A stretch of 64,000 nucleotides of DNA from Marinoscillum sp040222955 (GCF_040222955.1 NZ_JAVKCA010000018.1:1-64000), one strand, 5' to 3'. Positions 16,348-24,990 are shown, counted from the stretch's first letter. Translations and numbers: made by a program. The notes: generated by a model from the sequence alone, not told the origin.

Positions 16348-19300
16348 CTAGTGCTGGCAGCTGCAATGTAATCCCTGAAAACTATGGCTCTCTTCATGCC
16401 ATGGAAAATTGTCATTATAGCTCTCCATTTCCCAGTAGAACTGACTTCTGGCCTTTGGGTTATTACCAATTTCATTCATCGTACTGGTATCATACAACCT
16501 GCCGTTGATCATGGTGTATTGCACTGATTCTGAGTGGCGGATATCCGCCAGGGGATCTCTGTCTAAGACGATCAGATCAGCCAGTTTGCCCGTTTCAATA
16601 GAGCCCAGATCCGCTTCCATCCCGATATATTCTGCTCCATGAATAGTGGCCGCTCTGAGTACTTCGTAGTTGGTCATACCTCCCTGAGCCAGGTTCCACA
16701 TCTCCCAGTGCACCCCGAGCCCCTGCAGCTGACCATGACCACCTACACACACCTTCACACCGGCATCTACCAGTGCTTTGCACGATTGGGAGACGAGTAT
16801 GTGACCGTTTTCATATTCATCATCGGGAGCCATGGTTCTGTGTCTGGACCGACTGTCAATAATGGCCCTTGGGGTATATTTCATCAGTTTCTCGTTTTCC
16901 CACACATTGGTCTTTTGATACCAGAAGTACTCCCCATTGAGGCCACCATAATTTACGATGAGGGTGGGAGTGTTGCTGGTTTTACTGGCCGACCAAAGCT
17001 TAATAACATCCTGATAAAGGGGAGCCACAGGGATGTTGTGCTCGACACTGGTGTGCCCATCAAGAATCATGGTCATGTTATGAAAGAAGGTAGAACCACC
17101 TTCAGGATAAACCATGATCTCATTTTCACGGGCGGCTTTGATGATCATCTGGCGTTGTTCTCGACGTGGCTGGTTATAGCTCTTTACACTGAAGGTACCG
17201 TAGGCCTTGGTTCGGGCAATTGCGCTTTGGGCATCTTCATATTTGTTGATCACAGCCTTGAAGTCACCATCGGCTCCATAGAGTATGGTGCCGGTCGAAA
17301 ATATCCTTGGACCGACCATTATTCCTGTGCGAACCATCTCAGATTGAGACATAGAGGTTTCGGAGTTGGAGGAAGGGTCATGGGTGGCGGTGACGCCAAA
17401 AGCAAGGTTGGCGTAATATGACCATTCCTTCTGCGGGCTGATGCCATATCGGAAGGCCCGTAGGTGAGCGTGTGTATCGATCAGGCCGGGCATCACCACC
17501 TTACCTGACACATCAATCACTTTGGCATCCGCGGGGATTTCCAATTCTCCTTTGTTACCCACGGCTACAATCCTGTTGCCACTTATCAGCACGACACCAT
17601 TCTCCAGGATTTCCTCACCACTCATAGTGATTACCTTACCTCCCGATAGGGCTATGCTACCTGATGGTACATCGGTTTTGAGCTCAACCTCAATCTGAAT
17701 GGTAGATTTTGGAATCTCTCCAATGCTATCGGGTGAGCCTTCCAAAAATGTAAAGCAATCTTTGATGTTGACAGAGTGATATTTGTTTCCTAATGTCCAC
17801 TGGAGGGCCTCACCATTTGCCGACCATTGCAGGTTGATGCCAGCATCGTCAGCCACCTTTGTTACGGGTAGGGCCTTGGAGCTTCCTGTCAGTTCAAAGG
17901 TTTGGCCATGGTCTGAAAAGGGCATCACAAACACATCGTAGAGTTCACCAAAGGCCAGCCATTTTCCATCAGGACTGATGGTGTACTGGTTAGCGTACTT
18001 CGAATGGAAATGAACTTTTTCATCTTCTCCCTTGAGGTTCACACTTTTATAAGACTTATCCAGACTCCCGAAGAGGTAACCACCGGTTTGCAGGTACAGT
18101 CGGTCTCCGCTCTTATTAAAGGTGGGATTTTCACCATCTTCACAAATAAAAGTCGGGGTGCCGCCCACCACTGGCATGGTATATATGCCCGGCTTTACGG
18201 TATAGGCATGTCCCAGTGTACCGTCACCTTCATCCTTCCGAAACACCAGGGTTTTCCCATCCTTTGAAAATGAAGGGGTCCGATAGATGCCTTTTTCTGA
18301 CGTCAGTCGGGTAGGAGTACCTCCGGTTACTGGTATTTTATTGATCGAACCCTTGCGCTCATCTGACCAGGTGACGTACACTATGTTCTTTGAGTCGGGA
18401 GAAAAAGCAGGTTCATACTCAAAATCTGTACTGGTAGTCAGGCGTTTTGGGGTGCCATTTGGCAGTTTCATCGTGTAGAGATGACCTGCGGCGTTGAAGG
18501 CCAGGAGTTTGCCATCGGGCGAAGTGGTGGCATTTCGGATCACACTGGAGTGGAATGCCTCAGGTGCCGGGTTTTGTTTGAAAATGGGTGCGTCTGTAAT
18601 GCGATGTGTAGCTGATGCCTTAAACGGAATGATCGTGGATTCTGCGGTCTGAGTATTGAGCTTTCTGATTTTTCCTTTGGCGTAGAGCACAATGGTTTGA
18701 TTGTCCGGGAGCCAGTTGAAGTTGGGGTACACCCCGAAAATCGCCCATGCTTCCTGCTGATCCTTTGTCAGGTCATCGTACACCGCCTTTTGAATACCTG
18801 TGGCCAGGTCATGAATGTAGAGTACTGATTTGGTACGAACTCTCCGCACAAATGCCAGCTTGGAGCCATCAGGAGAAGTTTGCGGCCGTACTGCTCCGCC
18901 AGGTCCGCTAATGACGGTTTCTGTCTTGCCGGTAGTCCTGTCGTAGCGTTTGATGACATAGATCTGGCTGTTTGGGTCTTTGTTGTACTGGAAATGTCCG
19001 CCAGGATAGACATCCTCGCTATAATAAAGGTGTTGGCCAGAGACCCAGGGTTCACCCGCATCCTGCTGGTCATTTTTTCGAGTGGTGAGCTGGATGCCTG
19101 ATCCTCCGGAGATATGGTAAAGCCACATTTCTCCGGCCCCAAGTGATCGCTGGGAGGTGAAGTGTTTTCTGGCAATCAGGTATTGCCCGTCAGGTGTCCA
19201 TACCGCATTATTCAGTAGTCTGAAATCTTCCTTGGTGACCTGTGTGGCATTCTGGCCGTCCGTATCCATCACCCAGATGTTGTCGCCCCCGCCAGCATCG

Positions 19301-19596
19301 CTGGTGAAGGAGATTTTCTTACCATCAGGGCTGTACCTTGGCTGTACTTCATAGGCATGGCCTGTGCGAAGCGGGGTGGCATCGCCTCCGGAAATGGGCA
19401 TGGTATAAATATCTCCCAGCAGGTCGAAGACAATTTGCTTCCCGTCAGGGCTCACATCCAGGTTCATCCATGTGCCTTCATCCACGGTGATGGTGGTTTC
19501 CTGAAAGGGCTCCACCGGGCTGGTGACATCCCAGTTTTTTTGCGCCTGACAAATGAAAAATGAGAAAAAGAAGAGGGGTAGTAGGGTTCTGCTCAT
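16348..19596 (-). CDS. Secreted PD40 propeller-amidohydrolase fusion
   Basis: The 1082-residue protein has a signal peptide ending near ICQAQ. The first ~640 residues carry TolB-like PD40 repeats such as 'VSPDGKQIVFDLLGDIYTMP' and 'YSPDGKKISFTSDAGG'. The last ~430 form an imidazolonepropionase-like amidohydrolase. Metal-binding His residues are visible in MPGLIDTHAHLRAF (about residues 707-709) and TSVEHNIP. The C-terminal beta strand has 'GKLADLIVLDRDPLADI'. Where related hydrolases have a catalytic Asp (GTD), this one reads CVGGHGQLQG. Such fusions are common exported proteins in Bacteroidota; a peptide or cyclic amide substrate is possible but unproven. It has its own terminator downstream and appears to be monocistronic. 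Confidence 0.9.
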   Translation of the reverse strand: MSRTLLPLFFFSFFICQAQKNWDVTSPVEPFQETTITVDEGTWMNLDVSPDGKQIVFDLLGDIYTMPISGGDATPLRTGHAYEVQPRYSPDGKKISFTSDAGGGDNIWVMDTDGQNATQVTKEDFRLLNNAVWTPDGQYLIARKHFTSQRSLGAGEMWLYHISGGSGIQLTTRKNDQQDAGEPWVSGQHLYYSEDVYPGGHFQYNKDPNSQIYVIKRYDRTTGKTETVISGPGGAVRPQTSPDGSKLAFVRRVRTKSVLYIHDLATGIQKAVYDDLTKDQQEAWAIFGVYPNFNWLPDNQTIVLYAKGKIRKLNTQTAESTIIPFKASATHRITDAPIFKQNPAPEAFHSSVIRNATTSPDGKLLAFNAAGHLYTMKLPNGTPKRLTTSTDFEYEPAFSPDSKNIVYVTWSDERKGSINKIPVTGGTPTRLTSEKGIYRTPSFSKDGKTLVFRKDEGDGTLGHAYTVKPGIYTMPVVGGTPTFICEDGENPTFNKSGDRLYLQTGGYLFGSLDKSYKSVNLKGEDEKVHFHSKYANQYTISPDGKWLAFGELYDVFVMPFSDHGQTFELTGSSKALPVTKVADDAGINLQWSANGEALQWTLGNKYHSVNIKDCFTFLEGSPDSIGEIPKSTIQIEVELKTDVPSGSIALSGGKVITMSGEEILENGVVLISGNRIVAVGNKGELEIPADAKVIDVSGKVVMPGLIDTHAHLRAFRYGISPQKEWSYYANLAFGVTATHDPSSNSETSMSQSEMVRTGIMVGPRIFSTGTILYGADGDFKAVINKYEDAQSAIARTKAYGTFSVKSYNQPRREQRQMIIKAARENEIMVYPEGGSTFFHNMTMILDGHTSVEHNIPVAPLYQDVIKLWSASKTSNTPTLIVNYGGLNGEYFWYQKTNVWENEKLMKYTPRAIIDSRSRHRTMAPDDEYENGHILVSQSCKALVDAGVKVCVGGHGQLQGLGVHWEMWNLAQGGMTNYEVLRAATIHGAEYIGMEADLGSIETGKLADLIVLDRDPLADIRHSESVQYTMINGRLYDTSTMNEIGNNPKARSQFYWEMESYNDNFPWHEESHSFQGLHCSCQH

Positions 19597-19699
19597 GTTC
19601 GGGTTTGTTTATAGCTCCTAAATTAATGAAAGTTTTGACCGGGCAGTACTCCTTTTTGTGAGTGGGGATATGAGCAATTGGGTGGTATGATGTTACTTC

Positions 19700-19731
19700 A
19701 CAAAAAAAAGGCCTAGTCGGCCTCCTTTTTT
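19700..19731 (-). terminator. Short terminator overlapping the stop codon of the sigma operon
   Basis: On the minus strand AGGCC-GACT-AGGCCT forms a short GC stem flanked by A-rich and T-rich runs, ending in eight T residues. The stem includes the TAG stop codon at 19713-19715. Confidence 0.65.
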
Positions 19732-20072
19732 AATCCTGTTTTCTCTGTTTCATGCTTTCCGGTACACCACTTATCGGCAAACTTCTGTTTCCACTTTTCA
19801 CGCTGATCTTCGGGCATGTTGTGCCATTTGTGCTGCCAGTGTTTCCATGGGGGACCATGCTGATGCCCGGGTTTGCCTCCTTTACCAAACCCAAAGATCA
19901 GTTTGGAGAGCAACAAGAGACCAGCAGCCTGCCAAAAAGTAATGGATACCAATCCAAAAATTGCGGGCATCAGGGCGTTCCAGAGCACCATGACGAGTGC
20001 ACTTGCCAATGAGAAAAACAGCAGAATCATCACCGCTATTTTCATAAATTTCACAAACCAAAATCGTTTCAT
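19713..20072 (-). CDS. Small two-helix membrane protein with a His/Lys-rich tail
   Basis: The 119-residue protein has two hydrophobic segments (about residues 9-32 and 36-60) and a basic, histidine-rich cytosolic or periplasmic tail containing 'HQHGPPWKHWQHKWHNMPED'. It then becomes Lys/Glu-rich. The 'MPEDQREKWKQKF' part resembles the short helical repeats of CpxP/Spy-like or heavy-metal-sensor proteins only superficially. It follows the ECF sigma gene after four bases, so it may modulate that sigma factor or be its anti-sigma partner. No zinc anti-sigma motif is present. The function is unknown; the operon position is the only clue. Confidence 0.72.
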   Translation of the reverse strand: MKRFWFVKFMKIAVMILLFFSLASALVMVLWNALMPAIFGLVSITFWQAAGLLLLSKLIFGFGKGGKPGHQHGPPWKHWQHKWHNMPEDQREKWKQKFADKWCTGKHETEKTGLKKEAD

Positions 20073-20076
20073 ACTT

Positions 20077-20655
20077 TTAGTCGTTTATCAAATCCTTATA
20101 TAAATCCGCCAGGCCTTCCCGGAGGGCAAGAATGGCGTACCGTTTCCTGGAGATCATGGTGTTGAGGGTTTCTCCGGTTTCTTCAGCCATTTCTTTAAAA
20201 CTTTTTTGCTCAAACTCATGCCAGACAAATACTTCTCGTTGCTTCGAAGGCATCTGTGCCAATAATTCTTCTATTTTAGCCCAGATCATTTCTCCCAGGA
20301 GTTCCCTGTCCGGGAGATTACTGGTGTCGGGTAATATATCCTCCAACATTAGCGGTGCTCCATCATCGTCCTGCATGAGGTCCATATTCGAAAAGGCCAT
20401 TGGGCGCATTTTTCGGTGATTGTCGGTGGCCTTGTTTCGAGCCACTCTGAAGAGCCATCCGGAAATCTGATCGAGTGATTCTATACGGTCATATCCAACC
20501 ACAAACTGATAGAATACGTCTTGCAACACGTCCTCGGCATCATCACTTCCAGAGACAAATTTTCTGATGAAATTCAGCAGCTTTCCACGGTAGGTGTTCA
20601 CCGTTCTTTCGATATGCTCATTTTTTTGATCCATGGAAATAACGGCGGGCTTCAT
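20077..20655 (-). CDS. ECF-type RNA polymerase sigma factor
   Basis: The 192-residue protein has sigma region 2 ('DAEDVLQDVFYQFVVGYDRI', then WLFRVARNKATDNHRK) and region 4 ('MPSKQREVFVWHEFEQKSFK', then 'EETGETLNTMISRKRYAILA'), the DNA-reading helix. Length and linker are normal for extracytoplasmic-function sigma factors. The ATG at 20655 is used; an internal ATG at 20634 is also possible. It lies between a flavodoxin-like gene (5 bases upstream) and a His-rich membrane protein gene (4 bases downstream), so all three form one transcript. A typical FecR-like anti-sigma gene is missing. It directs polymerase to an unknown regulon. Confidence 0.93.
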   Translation of the reverse strand: MKPAVISMDQKNEHIERTVNTYRGKLLNFIRKFVSGSDDAEDVLQDVFYQFVVGYDRIESLDQISGWLFRVARNKATDNHRKMRPMAFSNMDLMQDDDGAPLMLEDILPDTSNLPDRELLGEMIWAKIEELLAQMPSKQREVFVWHEFEQKSFKEMAEETGETLNTMISRKRYAILALREGLADLYKDLIND

Positions 20656-20659
20656 TGTA

Positions 20660-21163
20660 TCAGGCGCTCATTCTGCTATCGGTTTTTTTTGCTCCTTCTC
20701 CATAGACGAGAAGAAAAAGAAATCGATACATGGCTAAATTTAGACTGCTGTCAATCAAATTTAAGGACTCGTCAAATTTCTTTTCAGGATCCATCACCAG
20801 AAGGCTCTCCGGCAGCAAATCAGCACTAAGACTTTTGAGTACCGTCCGCAGTTGCTCGTTGGCCGATTCTGCAAGCATATGCTCGCTTGAGACCATCACG
20901 GTGGCGATCTTTCTATTTCGCCAAAGTGTTCTGTAGTTGGTGAGTAGTTTGTGGGTGTCCTGGTTATAGAGCGGGCCGGCATGACCTCCCACCAAAAGGT
21001 AATAGTCATAGCCCGCCAGTTCATCGATCTGATATGAGGTGTCAGCTAAATCCAGGATCGAGGCATCCAGGCCGAGTCCTGTGAGGCGTTCGTCCAGCTC
21101 CAGGGCAACCAGAGGTGAGTGTCTGACAGCTTGAGTATCGGTAATGATGATCGCTACATTCAT
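20660..21163 (-). CDS. Flavodoxin-like protein of unknown function
   Basis: The 167-residue protein shows alternating beta/alpha structure. Its first strand MNVAIIITDTQAVRHSP is followed by 'YDYYLLVGGHAGPLYNQDT', like the second and third loops of flavodoxin-like NAD(P)H-quinone reductases. A helix and strand 'RKIATVMVSSEH' follow. It is not certain that FMN is bound, since the phosphate loop of true flavodoxins (T/S-x-T-G-x-T) is absent. It is the first gene of the sigma-factor operon. It could supply a redox signal to the sigma system, but that is speculation. The fold guess is moderate and no enzyme activity is claimed. Confidence 0.65.
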   Translation of the reverse strand: MNVAIIITDTQAVRHSPLVALELDERLTGLGLDASILDLADTSYQIDELAGYDYYLLVGGHAGPLYNQDTHKLLTNYRTLWRNRKIATVMVSSEHMLAESANEQLRTVLKSLSADLLPESLLVMDPEKKFDESLNLIDSSLNLAMYRFLFLLVYGEGAKKTDSRMSA

Positions 21164-21237
21164 GTTAGTTGGTTTGACCTGAGCTTATAGACGGATAGGC
21201 GGGGATTATATTTTAAATGATTGAAAGAAATGTGAAA

Positions 21238-21267
21238 TTGTCAGAAAGATTTTTTTCAGTATCTTTA
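21238..21267 (+). promoter_or_regulatory. Bacteroidota-type promoter upstream of the GH51 gene
   Basis: TTG at 21238-21240 and TATCTTTA at 21260-21267 are separated by 19 bases. They resemble the -33 TTTG and -7 TAnnTTTG elements used by the primary sigma factor of this phylum (last base differs). The start codon is at 21297. Confidence 0.5.
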
Positions 21268-21286
21268 AAGTGTAATAATCACACTT
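21268..21286. promoter_or_regulatory. Operator-like inverted repeat before the GH51 gene
   Basis: AAGTGT and ACACTT flank AATAATC, giving two 6-base arms with a 7-base centre. It lies directly after the -7 element and 10 bases before the ATG, where a bound repressor would block transcription. A sugar-responsive regulator is plausible but unidentified. Confidence 0.4.
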
Positions 21287-21296
21287 AATAAACAAT

Positions 21297-22838
21297 ATGA
21301 AAATCCAAAAAATAGTCAGCCTACTTCTGGCGCTTGGTTTATCTGGCCTATTGAGCGCTCAGGACGCTTCAGTCATTATCAATGCTGATCAGGGTAAGCA
21401 TCAGATCAGTCGACACATTTACGGACATTTTGCGGAGCATCTGGGCAGGTGTATCTACGATGGATTTTATGTAGGCGCGGACAATGAAACCATTCCTCAT
21501 ACAGATGGCGTGAGAAATGATATTATTCAGGCACTCAAGGATTTGAAAGTGCCCAATCTGCGCTGGCCGGGCGGGTGTTTTGCAGATACTTACCACTGGA
21601 AAGATGGAGTAGGGCCGCAGAATGAGCGACCCACTATTGTGAACCGCTGGTGGGGAGGTACCACAGAAGACAACAGTTTTGGTACCCACAATTTTTTGAA
21701 TCTTTGTGAAGAACTCGGAGCGGAACCTTACTTATCAGCCAATGTAGGCAGTGGTACGGTGCAGGAGGTGATCGACTGGGTGCAATACACCAACCATGAC
21801 GGGGTGAGCCCAATGGCTGACTGGCGAAGAGCCAACGGGCGGGAGAAACCCTGGGCTGTTAAATACTGGGGTGTGGGCAATGAGACCTGGGGTTGCGGTG
21901 GTAATATGACCGCTGAATATTATGCCAATATCTACCGGCAATACGCCACTTTCATGCCCGGCTGGTCCGGGTCTGCCAAAATAGAACGAATAGCATCCGG
22001 TGCCTCCGGTAACGATTATCACTGGACAGAGACTCTGATGAAGAACGTGCCACATGAGCTGATGGAAGCCGTGGCCCTTCATCATTACTCTGTGTTGAGC
22101 TGGAGTGATAAGGGGCCTGATGTGGGCTTCTCAGAGGCTCAGTACTTTAAAACCATGGAGGAATCCCTGAAAATGGAAGAGTTTGTAACCCGCCATTCGA
22201 CCATTATGGATAAATATGATCCTGAAAAGAAAGTGGCCCTTTTTGTAGATGAATGGGGAGGCTGGTATGATGGTGATACGGAGAAAGGAGTACTCTATCA
22301 GCAAAATACAATGCGGGATGCTATGATCGCCGGAGCTGTGCTGAACATTTTTAACAATCATGCAGAGCGGGTGAAAATGGCCAACATCGCTCAGGCGGTG
22401 AATGTACTACAGGCAGTGATTCTTACCGATGCGGAAAAAATGCTGCTCACACCCACTTACCATGTCATGAAGCTCTACAACGTACATCAGGATGCTATCC
22501 TGCTTCCGTTGAGTGTGGAGACACCCGATTACCTGTTGGATGGAAAAAAACTTCCTGCGCTTTCAGTGTCAGCTTCCAGAGATACGGGTGGAGCAATGCA
22601 TGTTTCATTGGTGAATATTGACGCCAAAAAAGCCCATAGTACCACTGTAAGCATTCATGGAAACGACTTGAAAACCGTGAAGGGGTCAATCCTGTCATCG
22701 GCTTCCTTGCAGGACCACAACACCTTTGACAACCCCAATAAAATTGCACCAAAGGACTTTAAGGACTTCAAAGTGAAAAATGGGGTGCTCACAGTCAACC
22801 TGCCTCCCTTTTCAGTGGTGGTGCTGGAGATTGAGTAA
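21297..22838 (+). CDS. Secreted alpha-L-arabinofuranosidase, GH51
   Basis: The 513-residue enzyme has a signal peptide ending near GLLSAQ. It shows GH51 hallmarks: IYGHFAEHLGRCIYDGFYVG near the N-terminus, LRWPGGCFADTYHWKDGVGP, the acid/base Glu in YWGVGNETWGCGG and the nucleophile Glu in ALFVDEWGGWYD. A C-terminal beta-sandwich closes the protein. It removes arabinofuranosyl side groups from arabinan or arabinoxylan fragments with retention of configuration, here probably in the periplasm or at the cell surface. It is monocistronic with its own promoter and no SusCD pair nearby. Length matches the bacterial family (about 500). The call is strong; the natural substrate is inferred. Confidence 0.95.
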   Translation: MKIQKIVSLLLALGLSGLLSAQDASVIINADQGKHQISRHIYGHFAEHLGRCIYDGFYVGADNETIPHTDGVRNDIIQALKDLKVPNLRWPGGCFADTYHWKDGVGPQNERPTIVNRWWGGTTEDNSFGTHNFLNLCEELGAEPYLSANVGSGTVQEVIDWVQYTNHDGVSPMADWRRANGREKPWAVKYWGVGNETWGCGGNMTAEYYANIYRQYATFMPGWSGSAKIERIASGASGNDYHWTETLMKNVPHELMEAVALHHYSVLSWSDKGPDVGFSEAQYFKTMEESLKMEEFVTRHSTIMDKYDPEKKVALFVDEWGGWYDGDTEKGVLYQQNTMRDAMIAGAVLNIFNNHAERVKMANIAQAVNVLQAVILTDAEKMLLTPTYHVMKLYNVHQDAILLPLSVETPDYLLDGKKLPALSVSASRDTGGAMHVSLVNIDAKKAHSTTVSIHGNDLKTVKGSILSSASLQDHNTFDNPNKIAPKDFKDFKVKNGVLTVNLPPFSVVVLEIE

Positions 22839-22842
22839 ATTG

Positions 22843-22881
22843 AACCCTTCACAATCAGGAATTTCCTGATTGTGAAGGGTT
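22843..22881. terminator. Perfect 19-base inverted repeat between convergent genes
   Basis: Bases 22843-22861 (AACCCTTCACAATCAGGAA) are exactly complementary to 22863-22881, with one T between. It separates the converging GH51 and BaiN-like genes and also encodes the last codons of the latter. There is no T-tract, so bidirectional termination or transcript-end protection is likely rather than certain. Confidence 0.6.
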
Positions 22882-24108
22882 AACTGACTTCTGGAAGTGT
22901 TCTGATATTACCCATCCGGCGCTCCAGCAAGCTTGAAAATTGAATCCACCGGTGAGGGCGTCTATGTCTAGCACCTCACCTGCCAGATAGAGGTTTGGAA
23001 ATCTGCGAGCTTCAAATGTCTGGAGGTTTACCTCTGATAAGTTGACCCCCCCGCTGGTTACAAATTCTTCCTTGAAGGTGCTCTTGCCTTTCACTTCATA
23101 AAGCCCCTGGGTAAGTTCCTCGGTTAGCTTATTGACCTGTTTTTTAGAAATTTCTCCATAGGCACTTTGCTCGGGGATGTCACAGTAGGCGCAGAGCTGC
23201 TCCCAAAATCGTTTGGTCAACTCTCCCGGTGGGTAGTTGAGGATTCTTCGTTTGGGATGATTCTGCTTTTGTTCGTCAAACCATTGTCGCAAATCTGTGT
23301 TGGATCGCTTGCCCAGGTAATTAACAAGGATCTGGAAGTGATATCCTTTTTCGGAGAGTTCTCTGGCTCCCCAGGCGGAGAGTTTGAGTACGGCGGGGCC
23401 GCTCAGGCCCCAGTGGGTGATCAGCAGAGGTCCGGTCTCTTCCAGTTTGGTGCCCGTGATGCGGATGTTAACCTCAGGGAAAGTAATCCCCATAAGGCCT
23501 GAAATACGCGGATCTTTAATGTTGAAGGTAAAAAGTGAGGGTACCGGAGGTACTAACTCCAACCCCAATTGACCTAATAATCCCCAGACAGAAGGCGTGC
23601 TACCCGTAGCCATCACCAGCTTATCTGTCAGCATGATTCCCTGAGTAGTATCCAGTTTCCATTGATTTTCCGAAGCCTCCAGGTGTTTTACCCCACAGTT
23701 TTGGATCACTTTCACACCCAACCTTGCCGCTTCACTCGTGAAACAGTCAATAATGGTCTGGGAGGAGTTGGTGATAGGAAACATCCTCAGGTCGGCTTCT
23801 GTATGCGTCTGCACACCCCGGTCGCTGAGCCAGCTGACCATGTCCGAGGTAGAAAATTCCTTAAAAACAGGATACAGTTTTTTGCCTCCCCGTGGGTAGA
23901 AGGGGGTGAGTTCTGAGGGCTGTTGTCGCGCATTGGTCACGTTGCACCGTCCCCCTCCTGATACCTTGACTTTGCTCAGGAGTTTGCTGGTTTTCTCCAG
24001 AATCGTCACTTCCAAGTGCGGTTGTTTTTCGGCAATGTTGATGGCAGTGAAAAAGCCAGCTGCACCACCTCCGACGATGATTACTTTCTTCTTTGGGGAA
24101 TGGCTCAA
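22855..24108 (-). CDS. BaiN/RdsA-family FAD-dependent oxidoreductase (HI0933-like)
   Basis: The 417-residue flavoprotein opens with the Rossmann motif VIIVGGGAAGFFTAINIAE. It has the family marker VSGGGRCNVTNA, an insertion domain in the middle and the C-terminal FAD-contacting stretch 'GGVNLSEVNLQTFEARRFPN' followed by 'LYLAGEVLDIDALTGGFNFQ'. Related proteins (YhiN, HI0933, BaiN) bind FAD and NAD(P)H; the bile-acid enzyme BaiN reduces C=C bonds, but most members have unknown substrates. Its last codons lie in the palindrome at 22843-22881. It is 19 bases downstream of the thiamine-binding gene, so the genes are co-directional and likely co-transcribed. Confidence 0.92.
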   Translation of the reverse strand: MSHSPKKKVIIVGGGAAGFFTAINIAEKQPHLEVTILEKTSKLLSKVKVSGGGRCNVTNARQQPSELTPFYPRGGKKLYPVFKEFSTSDMVSWLSDRGVQTHTEADLRMFPITNSSQTIIDCFTSEAARLGVKVIQNCGVKHLEASENQWKLDTTQGIMLTDKLVMATGSTPSVWGLLGQLGLELVPPVPSLFTFNIKDPRISGLMGITFPEVNIRITGTKLEETGPLLITHWGLSGPAVLKLSAWGARELSEKGYHFQILVNYLGKRSNTDLRQWFDEQKQNHPKRRILNYPPGELTKRFWEQLCAYCDIPEQSAYGEISKKQVNKLTEELTQGLYEVKGKSTFKEEFVTSGGVNLSEVNLQTFEARRFPNLYLAGEVLDIDALTGGFNFQACWSAGWVISEHFQKSVNPSQSGNS

Positions 24109-24127
24109 CGGACGGTAGCGTTATGGT

Positions 24128-24421
24128 TCATCTGTCCAGCCTTTTTTCTTCAAATGTTACATCCGCATCCTTGCGGTAGTGGATGCGAAAATAGACCAGA
24201 CATTCTTCTGCTCCGGCAGCAAGCACCGCTTTTTGGGCCCGGTCGCATACTTTCATGATGTCCTCATATTTTCCCTCCATCACCGTCTCAAAGGGAGTGA
24301 TCTGGTGTTTGATCCCACTTGCCTGAATCACTTCAATGGCTTCATCCACCAAATCATAGGTGTGGAGTGCTTTGCTTTTAGGAATGATTTGAAGGCCTAT
24401 TGTTGTTAGATGGTCAGTCAT
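24128..24421 (-). CDS. Thiamine-binding protein, MTH1187/YkoF family (DUF77)
   Basis: The 97-residue protein fits the single-domain DUF77 group. It has an N-terminal strand LTTIGLQIIPK, the central signature 'HQITPFETVMEGKYEDIMKV' and a closing strand CLVYFRIHYRKD. The ferredoxin-like fold assembles as tetramers. YkoF binds thiamine or its pyrimidine moiety; other members have unknown ligands. It lies two bases after the pth stop (stop and start at 24421-24423) and 19 bases before the BaiN-like gene, forming a minus-strand operon. No thiamine-biosynthesis gene or TPP riboswitch is visible nearby. Confidence 0.88.
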   Translation of the reverse strand: MTDHLTTIGLQIIPKSKALHTYDLVDEAIEVIQASGIKHQITPFETVMEGKYEDIMKVCDRAQKAVLAAGAEECLVYFRIHYRKDADVTFEEKRLDR

Positions 24422-24422
24422 G

Positions 24423-24980
24423 TCAGTTAAATTGATTCATGGTTCGTTCGAGCCCAATGGTACAAAAGGAGAGGAGGGCATCGATGGCCAGATCCATATT
24501 GAGGACAATTTCGTCCATTTCCTGTTGATTGAAAGGGCTGAGCACATAATCTACCTGCTGGCCTTTACCGAATCCGTCCCCTACACCAAATCTTAGTCTG
24601 GGGTAATCCTGTCCTCCGATCATCTGCTCTATGTTTTTGAGTCCGTTATGACCTCCTGCAGACCCCTTGGCCTTGAGTCTTAATTTACCATAGGGGAGGG
24701 CGATATCGTCGGTGATCACCAGCAAGTTATCTTTGGGTATTTTCAGCTGGGTGAGCCAATAGTTCACCGCTTTTCCACTCAGGTTCATGTAAGTAGTGGG
24801 CTTCATCAGGTGGATGCTGCGGCCTTTGTATTTGAGTTCGGTAATGAAGGAATGCCTGTCATGTTCAAATTTCAGACCTTCATGGTCGGCGAGTCTGTCC
24901 AGGATTAAAAAGCCGATATTATGGCGTGTAAGCTCATATTCGGCACCTATATTTCCCAGGCCGGCAATTAAGTATTTCAT
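24423..24980 (-). CDS. pth: Aminoacyl-tRNA hydrolase
   Basis: The 185-residue enzyme recycles peptidyl-tRNA by hydrolysing the ester between peptide and tRNA. Its motifs are all present: LIAGLGNIGAEYELTRHNIGF with the catalytic His20, KPTTYMNLSG, VITDDIALPYGKLRLKAKGS with the conserved Asp, and GGHNGLKNI. Length is normal for Pth1. It is downstream of rplY but separated by a terminator at 24991-25027, so it may depend on partial read-through or an internal promoter. The order prs-rplY-pth is common in Bacteroidota. Confidence 0.97.
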   Translation of the reverse strand: MKYLIAGLGNIGAEYELTRHNIGFLILDRLADHEGLKFEHDRHSFITELKYKGRSIHLMKPTTYMNLSGKAVNYWLTQLKIPKDNLLVITDDIALPYGKLRLKAKGSAGGHNGLKNIEQMIGGQDYPRLRFGVGDGFGKGQQVDYVLSPFNQQEMDEIVLNMDLAIDALLSFCTIGLERTMNQFN

Positions 24981-24990
24981 AGAGCGCTAA

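Noticed and set aside
16023..16508. Plus-strand open frame of 161 codons
   Set aside because: It crosses a minus-strand terminator and the antisense end of the amidohydrolase gene; composition is not protein-like and no domain is seen.
16639..17421. Plus-strand open frame of 260 codons
   Set aside because: Antisense to the conserved amidohydrolase domain, with no recognisable motif of its own.
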